NCBI RefSeq assembly: GCF_049977365.1
Contig: NZ_JBNGEN010000001.1
Location: 1 to 64,000 of the forward strand
DNA length: 64,000 nt
Source: Brachymonas sp049977365
Lineage (GTDB): Bacteria > Pseudomonadota > Gammaproteobacteria > Burkholderiales > Burkholderiaceae_C
Direction of reading: 5' to 3'
The translations under genes were made by a program, and so were the position numbers. Position 1 is the stretch's first letter. Every line of letters starts with the position of its first letter. This document shows positions 17,599 through 26,021 of this stretch, piece by piece. Below the pieces are notes generated by a model. It did no database searches. It was not told where the DNA came from and saw only the letters and a list, made by a program, of their open reading frames with translations.

Positions 17599-17746
17599 GG
17601 CAAGAAGGCATCAGAGGCGGGGCGCAGAAACGTGCACATGGCTGCAGCCTGATGCATCCATGCTGCACAGTGCAGGTCCCTGCGAGACAGGGCATGCACC
17701 GCAAATTCCGTGTGCCGCCCAGTGGCACGGCATGGCCGACTCAGGC

Positions 17747-17752
17747 TACAAT
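17747..17752 (+). promoter_or_regulatory. -10 element for tRNA-Pro(TGG)
   Basis: TACAAT lies 11 bases before the mature tRNA 5' end. No clear -35 is visible. Confidence 0.5.
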
Positions 17753-17763
17753 GCTCACCTTCT

Positions 17764-17840
<77 letters not shown>

Positions 17841-18076
17841 ATTCTTCTTGTCTGCACTTCCCCCATTCCGTGGGGTGTCGTGCAGTGCCCGGCACAGCGG
17901 TGCAGCCATATCCGGACATGACGTCCGGCCCGTTTCTCCATAGCATCCTGGATGCTGCCACCATCGCCTTCGCGAGCGGCGATGGCAGCAATGGGTACGA
18001 TCGCATCGCCTGTTCCGCGTCCTTATGGGCCTTGCTGCGCCATACTGGACAGGGAGCGCTGGGGGTGTCTCCATCA

Positions 18077-18153
18077 CAGCCCGTAGCTCAACTGGATAGA
18101 GCAACTGCCTTCTAAGCAGTAGGTCGGGGGTTCGAGTCCCTCCGGGCTGGCCA
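18077..18153 (+). tRNA. tRNA-Arg(TCT)
   Basis: 77 nt cloverleaf: acceptor CAGCCCG pairs with CGGGCTG, the anticodon stem is CTGC(C)/GCAG with loop CTTCTAA (anticodon TCT), the T loop is TTCGAGT, and CCA is encoded at 18151-18153. TCT decodes AGA/AGG codons, rare in this GC-rich genome. Confidence 0.95.
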
Positions 18154-18299
18154 TGCATTCGATGACATAGGCCATGCGTTGCTTCCAGTGCATCCACGAC
18201 GAGCTCTCCACGTGTGCACTTGGCCGTACTGCACGCAGAGATCCAGCGAATCACGAACGGTCCTGTCGCCCAGATGGCCAGATGCGGCGAGTCCCAAGA

Positions 18300-18602
18300 A
18301 TGCCGGGCGGCCGCTAGCGGCAGGAACAGGGTAAGCGACGAGTCTGCCAAGGCAATGAAGCCATGATGTCGGTAGAAAGCTGTTGCGGCCTCATCTTGGC
18401 ATCTGCCACTAGGGCGAACGCGGCAATTTCCGACCGTGCCGCAGGGGCGTGCACGGTCGGATGGCGCGGAAGCTTCTTGCAGGTGCAGGCAGGAAGCTTG
18501 GGGAGCAATGGGCTCGCCCATGACAAGGTGCAGTAACCCGCGAGGCGCTGTTCGTGCGTCAAGGCCACCAGACAGGGAGCTACACGGCGGCGAATGTCTG
18601 GG
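18300..18602 (-). pseudogene. broken GNAT acetyltransferase (TacT-like toxin) remnant
   Basis: Read on the minus strand, one frame gives DIRRRV then VALTHEQRLAGYCTLSWASP and CKKLPRHPTV. It jumps directly to ARSEIAAFALVADAK, then continues in another frame as DEAATAFYRHHGFIALADS and SLTLFLPLA. These are the consecutive blocks of GNAT toxins that pair with DUF1778 antitoxins. The central acetyl-CoA loop (GRLAVD...GxGLG) is missing, so there is an internal deletion, and one base is lost after GATGCCAAG, producing the frameshift. The 5' end is also missing and no antitoxin gene is visible. It is a decayed toxin gene lying between tRNA-Arg and ppsA. Confidence 0.75.
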
Positions 18603-18621
18603 TGACGTGAAGTTCACGTCA
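18603..18621. promoter_or_regulatory. perfect 19-bp palindrome, operator-like
   Basis: TGACGTGAAGTTCACGTCA: two perfect 9-bp arms around a central G. It lies at the 5' edge of the GNAT remnant, as expected for an antitoxin autoregulation site, and about 480 bases upstream of ppsA. Which gene it served is unknown. Confidence 0.55.
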
Positions 18622-19103
18622 AGTGCGTTCAACCTGCCCAGGATGAGGGAGGGTCGTGCTGGAAAACGAGCACAAGAACTTCTGCGAGAAGCGGACGGAC
18701 GTCGTAGGGCGCAGCGCATGAGCGCCTTTCCAGAATCGTCCGAGACAGACTGCATGTGCACCATGTCCACAAAGTGTGTGCTTTGGGCTCATTCTGCTGC
18801 CGTGCCGCATCCCGCGCGACTGCAGGTGACCGACTGTGGATTTCACATCAAAAAAATCCATCTCACGATTTGCATGCACCCAACACATTACCGCATCGAG
18901 ATGTAAACACATGCATCTTCGCACCAAATGTGAGCCTGCAGTCTGTCATCGGCAGGCAGGCCACCCTACAATACCGGGATTCTGGAAAAGCATCCCCAGG
19001 GACTTTGGGCTTTTCCCAGCGGCCGACCGCCTGCCCTTCCAACAAGAACAATCACTGCGCGCAGGTGCTCCGCACGAGACCGGTTTAACTTTTGGAGCAT
19101 GCA
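18622..19103 (+). promoter_or_regulatory. non-coding region with probable ppsA promoter
   Basis: No convincing gene is seen in this 480-base stretch. TACAAT at 18967-18972 is a good -10, with a TGTCAT-like -35 at 18944-18949 (17-base spacing), leaving a leader of about 125 bases before ppsA. The ribosome-binding site is TTGGAG at 19092-19097. Confidence 0.45.
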
Positions 19104-21497
19104 ATGACTGCACTTTTCACGGCGACCGATCTGGTCGTGCCTTTCGAGAAACTGCGGATGTCCGATGTGGACACCGTCGGCGGCAAGAACGCCAGCCTCG
19201 GCGAAATGATCTCCCAGCTGCCTCAGGGTGTCCGGGTGCCCACCGGCTTTGCCACCACGGCCTATGCCTTCCGTGACTTTCTCAAGAACGACGGGCTCGA
19301 CAAGCGGATCCACGCCATTCTCGACAACCTCGACGCCGACGATGTGAACGCCCTGGCCAAGGCCGGTGCCGAAATCCGCGAAATGGTCGAGAACCAGCCC
19401 TTCCCGGCTGATCTCGAACAGGCCATTCGCGAAGCATTTGCCACCCTGAGCGCCGGCAACGATCAGGCCAGCTTTGCTGTGCGTTCTTCCGCCACGGCCG
19501 AGGATCTGCCCGATGCCTCCTTTGCCGGCCAGCAGGAAACCTTCCTGAACGTGGTCGGCATCGACGACGTTCTGCGCAAGATGCGTGAAGTGTTCGCCAG
19601 CCTCTACAACGACCGCGCCATCAGCTATCGCGTGCACAAGGGCTTCACCCACAGCGACGTGGCCCTGTCGGCAGGGGTGCAGCGCATGGTCCGTTCCGAT
19701 CTGGGCGCGGCGGGCGTCATGTTCACGCTCGATACCGAATCCGGCTTCCGCGATGTTGTGTTCATCACCAGCAGCTATGGCCTCGGCGAGACCGTGGTGC
19801 AGGGCGCCGTCAACCCTGACGAGTTCTACGTGCACAAGCCCAAGCTGCAGGAAGGCAAGAAGGCCCTGATCCGCCGCAACCTGGGCAGCAAGCTCATCCA
19901 GATGGAATTCGCCACGCCCGAGGAAAAGGCAGCCAGCGGCAAGCTGGTCAAGACCACCAGCGTGCCGGCCGAGCTGCGCAACCGCTACTCCCTGACCGAC
20001 GACGAAGTCGAGCAGCTGGCACGCTACGCCCTGGTGATCGAGGAACACTACGGCCGTCCCATGGACATCGAATGGGGCAAGGACGGCACCGACGGCCAGC
20101 TCTACATCCTCCAGGCCCGTCCCGAGACGGTCAAGAGCCAGGCCGAGGGCAAGGTCGAGCAGCGCTACAAGCTCAAGGGTACCGGCACTGTGCTGGTCGA
20201 GGGGCGTGCCATCGGCCAGAAGATCGGCACCGGTCCCGTTCGCCTCGTCAACGACATCAGCCAGATGGACAAGGTGCAGGCAGGTGATGTGCTCGTCACC
20301 GACATGACCGACCCCAACTGGGAACCCGTCATGAAGCGCGCCAGCGCGATCGTCACCAACCGTGGCGGCCGTACCTGCCACGCCGCCATCATTGCACGCG
20401 AGCTGGGCATTCCGGCCGTGGTGGGATGTGGCGATGCCACCGAGCGCCTGAGTGAAGGCACCCTGGTGACCGTGAGCTGCGCCGAGGGTGATACCGGGCG
20501 CATCTACGACGGCCTGCTCGAAACCGAGGTGACCGAGGTCGAGCGTGGCACCATGCCCGAGATCCCCACCAAGATCATGATGAACGTCGGCAACCCCCAG
20601 CTGGCCTTCGACTTTGCCCAGCTGCCCAACAGCGGGGTGGGGCTGGCTCGCCTGGAGTTCATCATCAACAACAACATCGGCGTGCACCCGAAGGCCATCC
20701 TGGACTATCCCAACGTCGATCCCGACCTCAAGAAGGCCGTCGAATCGGTGGCCCGTGGTCATGCCTCTCCGCGTGCTTTCTACGTGGACAAGGTGGCCGA
20801 AGGAGTGGCTACCATCGCTGCGGCCTTCTGGCCCAAGACGGTCATCGTCCGCATGAGCGACTTCAAGAGCAACGAGTACCGCAAGCTCATCGGTGGCAGC
20901 CGCTACGAGCCCGATGAAGAGAACCCGATGCTCGGCTTCCGTGGAGCTGCGCGCTACGTCAGCGAGGACTTCGCCGAAGCCTTCGCGATGGAATGCGAAG
21001 CCCTCAAGCGCGTGCGCAACGACATGGGGCTCACCAATGTCGAGATCATGATTCCCTTCGTGCGTACGCTCGGCCAGGCCAAGAAGGTCACCGAGCTGCT
21101 GTCCGAGCATGGTCTGCGTCGCGGCGAGAACGACCTGCGCCTCATCATGATGTGCGAGATCCCCAGCAACGCCATTCTGGCCGAGCAGTTCCTTGAGTAT
21201 TTCGATGGCTTCTCCATCGGATCGAACGATCTGACCCAGCTCTCCCTGGGCCTGGACCGCGATTCCGGCATGGAGCTGCTGGCCGCCGATTTCGACGAGC
21301 GCGATCCTGCCGTGCGCTTCCTGATCAGCCGTGCCATTGCAGCCTGCCGTGCTCAGGGCAAGTACATCGGGATCTGCGGCCAGGGCCCCAGCGACCATCC
21401 CGACTTTGCCAAGTGGCTGGCCGAGGAAGGCATCGTGTCCATCTCCCTCAACCCCGACACGGTGATCGACACCTGGAAGCAGCTGGCTTCCGCCTGA
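19104..21497 (+). CDS. ppsA: phosphoenolpyruvate synthase
   Basis: 797 residues. PpsA converts pyruvate and ATP to phosphoenolpyruvate, AMP and phosphate for gluconeogenesis. The N-terminal ATP-grasp domain shows VGGKNASLGEM, AVRSSATAEDLPDASFAGQQETFLNV and the DIEWGKDG/YILQARPETV end. The phosphohistidine motif is NRGGRTCHAAIIARELGIPAVVG. The C-terminal PEP-binding barrel has GVGLARLEFI, MLGFRGAARY, EIPSNAILAE and GICGQGPSDHP with the conserved Cys. The usual regulator gene ppsR, often adjacent in beta-proteobacteria, is not beside it here. I chose ATG 19104 over TTG 19092, which forms part of the ribosome-binding site. Confidence 0.97.
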   Translation: MTALFTATDLVVPFEKLRMSDVDTVGGKNASLGEMISQLPQGVRVPTGFATTAYAFRDFLKNDGLDKRIHAILDNLDADDVNALAKAGAEIREMVENQPFPADLEQAIREAFATLSAGNDQASFAVRSSATAEDLPDASFAGQQETFLNVVGIDDVLRKMREVFASLYNDRAISYRVHKGFTHSDVALSAGVQRMVRSDLGAAGVMFTLDTESGFRDVVFITSSYGLGETVVQGAVNPDEFYVHKPKLQEGKKALIRRNLGSKLIQMEFATPEEKAASGKLVKTTSVPAELRNRYSLTDDEVEQLARYALVIEEHYGRPMDIEWGKDGTDGQLYILQARPETVKSQAEGKVEQRYKLKGTGTVLVEGRAIGQKIGTGPVRLVNDISQMDKVQAGDVLVTDMTDPNWEPVMKRASAIVTNRGGRTCHAAIIARELGIPAVVGCGDATERLSEGTLVTVSCAEGDTGRIYDGLLETEVTEVERGTMPEIPTKIMMNVGNPQLAFDFAQLPNSGVGLARLEFIINNNIGVHPKAILDYPNVDPDLKKAVESVARGHASPRAFYVDKVAEGVATIAAAFWPKTVIVRMSDFKSNEYRKLIGGSRYEPDEENPMLGFRGAARYVSEDFAEAFAMECEALKRVRNDMGLTNVEIMIPFVRTLGQAKKVTELLSEHGLRRGENDLRLIMMCEIPSNAILAEQFLEYFDGFSIGSNDLTQLSLGLDRDSGMELLAADFDERDPAVRFLISRAIAACRAQGKYIGICGQGPSDHPDFAKWLAEEGIVSISLNPDTVIDTWKQLASA

Positions 21498-21508
21498 AGG
21501 TCTTGTGA

Positions 21509-21540
21509 GGCAGGGTGGTCACTGAGGTGACCACCCTGCC
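21509..21540 (+). terminator. strong hairpin after ppsA
   Basis: A perfect 13-bp stem (21509-21521 with 21528-21540) and 6-base loop start 12 bases after the ppsA stop. There is no T run, so it may protect the 3' end or act as a Rho-assisted stop rather than a classic intrinsic terminator. Confidence 0.55.
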
Positions 21541-21742
21541 TTCCGCAAGCTTCCGAGCCGTCCCGTTGGTGCATTCATCATGAATGCCTGATCGGACGGT
21601 TTTTCTGTGCCCGGCGGCCGCAACCCTGTGGCGATCCTGCAGACATGCGGCATCATGAAATACGGTCTCTCTTGAGGGGAGAGTCGCAACGGGCCCAGTG
21701 CCCATGCATCGATCGTCATCGCGTCGTCAACAGGGGGTGTGC

Positions 21743-22099
21743 ATGCACGCGGCACGTCATTACACGGATATCGCTGATTCAGAGCCTGTGGGCTGGGGGA
21801 TGCGGCTGCTGTTGCTGGCACTCTGGGCGCTTGCAGGATTCGGAACCATGTACGTGGCGCGCGATCTGGAGCAGATCGAGATCATGCACTGGCCGCTGGC
21901 CTACTGGCTTGCCGCACAGGGCATCATCGTGGTGTATGTGGCACTGGTTGCGCTGTATGCGTGGACAGCCAACCGCAGGGAATCCCGCCAGCGGGGGAGG
22001 GGGGCCATGCCCGATGGGGAACCGGTGGTCCGCTCGGAGCGTTCGGGAGATTCTCGGGACGTCGTGGCGACGGCACTCCCGGAGCAGGAACGCACATGA
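21743..22099 (+). CDS. DUF4212 small subunit of a sodium/solute symporter
   Basis: 118 residues with two membrane helices (about 17-36 and 49-74): WGMRLLLLALWALAGFGTMY and YWLAAQGIIVVYVALVALYA. The pattern matches DUF4212, the small membrane protein encoded directly before VC_2705-type symporters. I chose ATG 21743 (MHAARHYTDIADSEP), preceded by AGGGGG; the open frame extends further upstream without homology. The C-terminal 40 residues are polar and cytosolic. The stop overlaps the symporter start (ATGA), so the two are translationally coupled. Confidence 0.87.
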   Translation: MHAARHYTDIADSEPVGWGMRLLLLALWALAGFGTMYVARDLEQIEIMHWPLAYWLAAQGIIVVYVALVALYAWTANRRESRQRGRGAMPDGEPVVRSERSGDSRDVVATALPEQERT

Positions 22100-24165
22100 A
22101 GCGCAGATATCTGATCCATGCTCTGTTTGGCCTGTACGTGGTTGGAACGGTGCTGTTCGTGCTGGTCATGGCCTGGGCCGAACGCCAGGGGCTCTCGCGC
22201 GAGTGGCTGGGCGGCATCTGTCTGACCGGGTCCATCGTGAGCTATGCCCTCATCGGGGTGTACTGCCGCACCACGCAGATGGACGAATACTATGTGGCCG
22301 GCCGGTCGGTGCCGGCGTTCTACAACGGCATGGCCAGTGCCGCAGACTGGATGAGCGCCGCCACCTTCATCAGTCTGGCGGGAGGGCTGTATCTGCAGGG
22401 ATTCTCGGGCAACGCCCTGCAGGCGGGCGGATTTGCCTATCTGCTTGGCTGGACGGGGGGCTTCTGTCTGGTGGCATTTCTGGCTGCTCCCTATCTGCGG
22501 CGCATGCAGCTGCTCACCATTCCGCAGTTTTTCGAGAAGCGCTACGGGGGAGACTGGCCCCGTCGCATCTCGATGCTTGCCACCATTCTGGTGACCTTCA
22601 TCTACATGGTGGCCCAGATCTATGGCGTCGGACTGATTGCCTCGCGCCTGTCGGGGGTGCGCTTCGAAATCGGCATGCTGCTGGGGCTCAGCGGCGTCCT
22701 GGTATGTTCCTTCCTGGGCGGCATGCGTGCAGTCACATGGACACAGGTAGCACAGTATGTGATTTTGCTGCTGGCCTTTGTGGTACCTGCCTCCATGCTG
22801 GCCTATCACCAGATGGGAACTCCCTGGGCAGCGGTGGCCTATGGGCAGCAGATCGACAAGGTCAACTCGCTGGAGCTGCATCTGCTGGCATCTGGGCAGG
22901 AGCAGGAGGTGGCCGACCTGTATGGCCAGCGCGCCCAGCTCGACCTGGAGCGCATTCAGGACGCACGAACTTCGCTGCAGCGCGATCGCGTCCAGCTGCT
23001 GCGCCAGCTCCAGGAGCTCAAGGATGCCAATGCCGACACCTCCACCATCTTTGCAGCCAGCCATGCCCTGAGCCAGCTGCCGCGCACCGAGTCCGAGGCT
23101 CGGGCCCAGTGGCGGGCCTCCTACGCCGCCAACCATTCGTACAGCCAGCCTCTGGCGGGCATGCCGTTTTCCGCGCAGGCGTTTGCGGGCAGTCCCCATG
23201 GTTCAGCCGAGGAGCAGCGAGCCTTCGAGGTGTCGCGGCGCAATTTTCTGGCTCTCATGTTCTGTCTGATGGTGGGCACTCTCGGGCTGCCGCATCTGCT
23301 GACCCGCTTTTTCACCACTCCCAGCGTGGCGCAGACACGGTCTTCGGTGGCCTGGGCCCTGCTGTTCATTGCCCTGCTGTATCTGGTGGTTCCGGCGCTT
23401 GCCGTGCTGCTCAAGTACCAGATCATGCACGACCTCGTGGGAACCCGGTTCGGGCAGCTGCCCCAGTGGATCGGGCTATGGTCGCGGGTGGACCCCGGAC
23501 TGCTGTCGGTCGAGGACATCAATCATGACGGCGTCCTCCAGTTCGGTGAGCTGCACATCAATGCCGACCTCATCATGCTCGCCATGCCGGAAATTGCAGG
23601 ACTGCCCTATGTGATCTCTGCTCTGGTGGCAGCGGGCGGGCTGGCGGCCGCGCTGTCCACGGCCGATGGCCTGCTGCTCACCATGGGAACCACCATTGCC
23701 CATGACGGCTATTACCGCGAAATCAATCCCAAGGCGCCGGAAATCCGGCTCGTGATGCTTTCCAAGCTGGTGCTGCTGGTCATGGCGCTGGCGGCTGCTT
23801 ATGTGGCAGCGCATCGGCCGGGCGAAATACTTGCGCTCGTCTCCGCGTCCTTCTCGCTGGCGGCAGCCACCTTCGCTCCTGCCATGGTGATGGGTATTTT
23901 CTGGCGCAAGGCTTCGGGGCAGGGGGCAGTGGCCGGAATGGTCGCGGGGTGTGCCGTCACGGCGGGCTACATGGCGGTCAACAGTACGCGGATGCAGCAT
24001 TGGTTTCCCTGGCTGGGGGGTGGCCATCTGTGGTGGGACATCCAGCCCATTTCGGCAGGCGTGTTCGGCGTGCCAGTGGGGGTGCTGGTGCTGGTGCTGG
24101 TGAGCCTGATCACGCCTCACATGCCGGAACCCGGTCACCAGGAAGAAGGCGATTTCCCCATCTGA
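22096..24165 (+). CDS. sodium:solute symporter, VC_2705 subfamily, with an EF-hand loop
   Basis: 689 residues, SSS family. The core is visible: DEYYVAGRSVPAFYNGMASAADWMSAATFIS, QFFEKRYG, SALVAAGGLAAALSTADGLLLT. These carriers couple Na+ to uptake of monocarboxylates such as acetate; the substrate here is inferred only. Two insertions mark the subfamily: a long polar, coiled-coil-prone stretch (about 255-385) between membrane segments, and a canonical EF-hand loop DINHDGVLQFGE at 474-485 with Asp1, Asn3, Asp5, Gly6 and Glu12 all in place, suggesting Ca2+ binding. The start overlaps the DUF4212 stop. It is followed 13 bases after its stop by the rpsF -10 element. Confidence 0.92.
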   Translation: MKRRYLIHALFGLYVVGTVLFVLVMAWAERQGLSREWLGGICLTGSIVSYALIGVYCRTTQMDEYYVAGRSVPAFYNGMASAADWMSAATFISLAGGLYLQGFSGNALQAGGFAYLLGWTGGFCLVAFLAAPYLRRMQLLTIPQFFEKRYGGDWPRRISMLATILVTFIYMVAQIYGVGLIASRLSGVRFEIGMLLGLSGVLVCSFLGGMRAVTWTQVAQYVILLLAFVVPASMLAYHQMGTPWAAVAYGQQIDKVNSLELHLLASGQEQEVADLYGQRAQLDLERIQDARTSLQRDRVQLLRQLQELKDANADTSTIFAASHALSQLPRTESEARAQWRASYAANHSYSQPLAGMPFSAQAFAGSPHGSAEEQRAFEVSRRNFLALMFCLMVGTLGLPHLLTRFFTTPSVAQTRSSVAWALLFIALLYLVVPALAVLLKYQIMHDLVGTRFGQLPQWIGLWSRVDPGLLSVEDINHDGVLQFGELHINADLIMLAMPEIAGLPYVISALVAAGGLAAALSTADGLLLTMGTTIAHDGYYREINPKAPEIRLVMLSKLVLLVMALAAAYVAAHRPGEILALVSASFSLAAATFAPAMVMGIFWRKASGQGAVAGMVAGCAVTAGYMAVNSTRMQHWFPWLGGGHLWWDIQPISAGVFGVPVGVLVLVLVSLITPHMPEPGHQEEGDFPI

Positions 24166-24177
24166 AGCGGTTTGTTC

Positions 24178-24183
24178 TATAAT
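24178..24183 (+). promoter_or_regulatory. -10 element of the rpsF operon
   Basis: A perfect TATAAT, 67 bases before the rpsF start and only 13 bases past the symporter stop. The -35 is weak. Confidence 0.55.
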
Positions 24184-24250
24184 GTGTGGTTTCCCTTGCC
24201 ACATCGCACACTGACGCTGCGGGTGGCACTTCATCCCACAAGGAGCATCA

Positions 24251-24622
24251 ATGCGTCATTATGAAATCATTCTGCTGATCCATCCGGATCAAAGCGAACA
24301 GGTTCCGGCCATGCTGGACCGCTACAAGGGCATGGTCACGGCCGGCAATGGCCAGATCCACCGTGTGGAAGACTGGGGCCGCCGCCAGCTGGCCTACCAG
24401 ATCAACAAGCTCAACAAGGCGCACTACCTGTGCCTGAACATCGAGGCAGACCAGGCGGTGATGGCCGATCTGGAGCACGCATTCAAGTTCAACGATGCCG
24501 TGCTGCGCTCCCTGACCGTCCTCAAGAAGCATGCGGACACCGCTCCTTCCGTGATGATGAAGTCCGTCGAACGCGAAGAAGCCCGCAAGAGCCAGCAAGC
24601 CAGCGAGGCAGAAGCATCCTGA
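24251..24622 (+). CDS. rpsF: 30S ribosomal protein S6
   Basis: 123 residues. S6 binds the central 16S domain together with S18. MRHYEIILLIHPDQSEQV, GQIHRVEDWGRRQLAYQINK and AHYLCLNIEA are characteristic, and the C-terminal tail is charged and Ser/Ala rich. The start has a consensus AAGGAG. It is the first gene of rpsF-priB-rpsR-rplI, the usual order in proteobacteria. Confidence 0.97.
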   Translation: MRHYEIILLIHPDQSEQVPAMLDRYKGMVTAGNGQIHRVEDWGRRQLAYQINKLNKAHYLCLNIEADQAVMADLEHAFKFNDAVLRSLTVLKKHADTAPSVMMKSVEREEARKSQQASEAEAS

Positions 24623-24625
24623 TCC

Positions 24626-25012
24626 GTGCGTGACGCACAGGTGGAAAACGAAGCCTCGGCCGCATCCCAGAGCCTCAACCACTGGGTGCTGATGGCTTCA
24701 GTCGTCGAGAGACAGCCCCTGCGGCTGACCCCGGCTGGCATTCCGGTCTGCGATTGTGTGCTGGAGCATGGCTCCACACAGATCGAGGCAGGAGACCTCC
24801 GGCAGGTGACGACAAGGGTAAGAGCCATTGCCATGGGTGTGATGGCCGAACGGCTGGATCGCCAGGAGCTCGGACGCGCAGCGCGGTTCGAGGGGTTTCT
24901 GGCTACCCCGGCGAGAGGAAGACGGCACGATGCATCTTCCGCGCCTGCCCGGCCCACCCTGGTTTTTCACATTCAGGACATGACCTTGCTTGCCACTACG
25001 CCAAGCCTTTAA
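24626..25012 (+). CDS. priB: primosomal replication protein N
   Basis: 128 residues with a GTG start 3 bases after the rpsF stop. PriB is a dimeric OB-fold single-strand DNA-binding protein of the replication restart primosome (PriA-PriB-DnaT). The family core LMASVVERQPLRLTPAGIPVCDCVLEH and QVTTRVRAIAMG is clear, and RFEGFLATPARG with VFHIQDM ends the fold. The first ~18 residues are extra compared with E. coli PriB. Position between rpsF and rpsR confirms identity. Confidence 0.92.
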   Translation: MRDAQVENEASAASQSLNHWVLMASVVERQPLRLTPAGIPVCDCVLEHGSTQIEAGDLRQVTTRVRAIAMGVMAERLDRQELGRAARFEGFLATPARGRRHDASSAPARPTLVFHIQDMTLLATTPSL

Positions 25013-25038
25013 CAACCAGATTTTCAGGAGTCCACACC

Positions 25039-25314
25039 ATGGCCTTCAAGAGCAACAAAGACAAGCGCCCGAAGCGCAACACCCAATCCCCGCTGTTTAA
25101 GCGCAAGCGCTTCTGCCGTTTCACGGTCGCCAAGGTCGAAGAGATCGACTACAAGGACATCGACACCCTGCGCGATTTCATCTCTGAAAACGGCAAGATC
25201 ATCCCCGCACGTCTGACCGGCACCCGTGCCATCTATCAGCGCCAGCTCAACACCGCCATCAAGCGTGCACGCTTCCTGGCCATGCTGCCGTACACCGACC
25301 AGCACCGCGTCTAA
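25039..25314 (+). CDS. rpsR: 30S ribosomal protein S18
   Basis: 91 residues. FKRKRFCRFTVAKVEEIDYKDIDTLRDFI and GKIIPARLTGTRAIYQRQL with TAIKRARFLAMLPY are diagnostic. It binds S6 on the 30S platform. The single Cys in RFCRF may be the remaining trace of the zinc-ribbon type. Ribosome-binding site CAGGAG at 25025-25030. Confidence 0.97.
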   Translation: MAFKSNKDKRPKRNTQSPLFKRKRFCRFTVAKVEEIDYKDIDTLRDFISENGKIIPARLTGTRAIYQRQLNTAIKRARFLAMLPYTDQHRV

Positions 25315-25325
25315 GGAGTCACACC

Positions 25326-25778
25326 ATGCAAATCATTCTGCTCGACAAAGTTGTGAACCTGGGCAACCTGGGCGAGATCGTCAAGGTCAAGGACGGCTAT
25401 GCACGCAACTTCCTGATTCCTACCGGCCGTGCGCGTCGTGCCACCGAAGCCGCCAAGAAGGAATTCGAAGCCAAGCGTGCCGAACTCGAAAAGGCTGCAG
25501 CCGAGAAGCTGGCTGCTGCACAGGCCCAGGGCGAGAAGCTGGCCGGTGCCGTGGTCAAGCTGACCCAGAAGGCAGGTGTCGATGGCCGTCTGTTCGGTTC
25601 CGTGACCAACCACGACATCGCCGAAGAGCTTAACAAGATGGGCTTCGACGTGCACAAGTCCCAGATCCGCATGCCCAACGGCCAGATCAAGACTGTCAGC
25701 GACAACACCGTCGAAGTGGCTCTGCACACCGACGTGGTCGTCGAAGTCAATGTGGTGGTCTACGGCGAAACCGCCTGA
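25326..25778 (+). CDS. rplI: 50S ribosomal protein L9
   Basis: 150 residues. The N-terminal domain MQIILLDKVVNLGNLGEIVKVKDGYARNFLIP is conserved, the central helix is Lys/Glu/Ala-rich, and the C-terminal domain ends VEVALHTDVVVEVNVVV. L9 binds 23S rRNA near L1. Last gene of the operon, followed by a terminator. Confidence 0.97.
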   Translation: MQIILLDKVVNLGNLGEIVKVKDGYARNFLIPTGRARRATEAAKKEFEAKRAELEKAAAEKLAAAQAQGEKLAGAVVKLTQKAGVDGRLFGSVTNHDIAEELNKMGFDVHKSQIRMPNGQIKTVSDNTVEVALHTDVVVEVNVVVYGETA

Positions 25779-25818
25779 TACCGCACTGTCTCCCGTCCCC
25801 AGGGACGGAGGCTCCAAG

Positions 25819-25846
25819 AACCGCCAGCCTGTCTGGCGGTTTTTTT
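25819..25846 (+). terminator. rho-independent terminator of the rpsF operon
   Basis: Stem AACCGCCAG (25819-25827) with CTGGCGGTT (25833-25841) and a T run to 25846, 40 bases past the rplI stop. Confidence 0.92.
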
Positions 25847-26021
25847 ATGGGTGGTGCACAGGTACGCAGCCAGCCCGTGATAGGAGCGAAGCAGGATCTG
25901 TGCGGGTGGACTGGTGTATGCTCAGTCCATGGCCCGCAGACCCTGAAAAGGCGGGCTGATTCGTGTACCCGGGGAGATCGGTGATCGGCTCCCGGGTCTT
26001 CTGCTTTCTGGATGGTGAGAA

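Noticed and set aside
18966..21398. An 810-codon minus-strand open frame opposite ppsA
   Set aside because: Antisense shadow of PpsA, no recognisable domain or ribosome-binding site.
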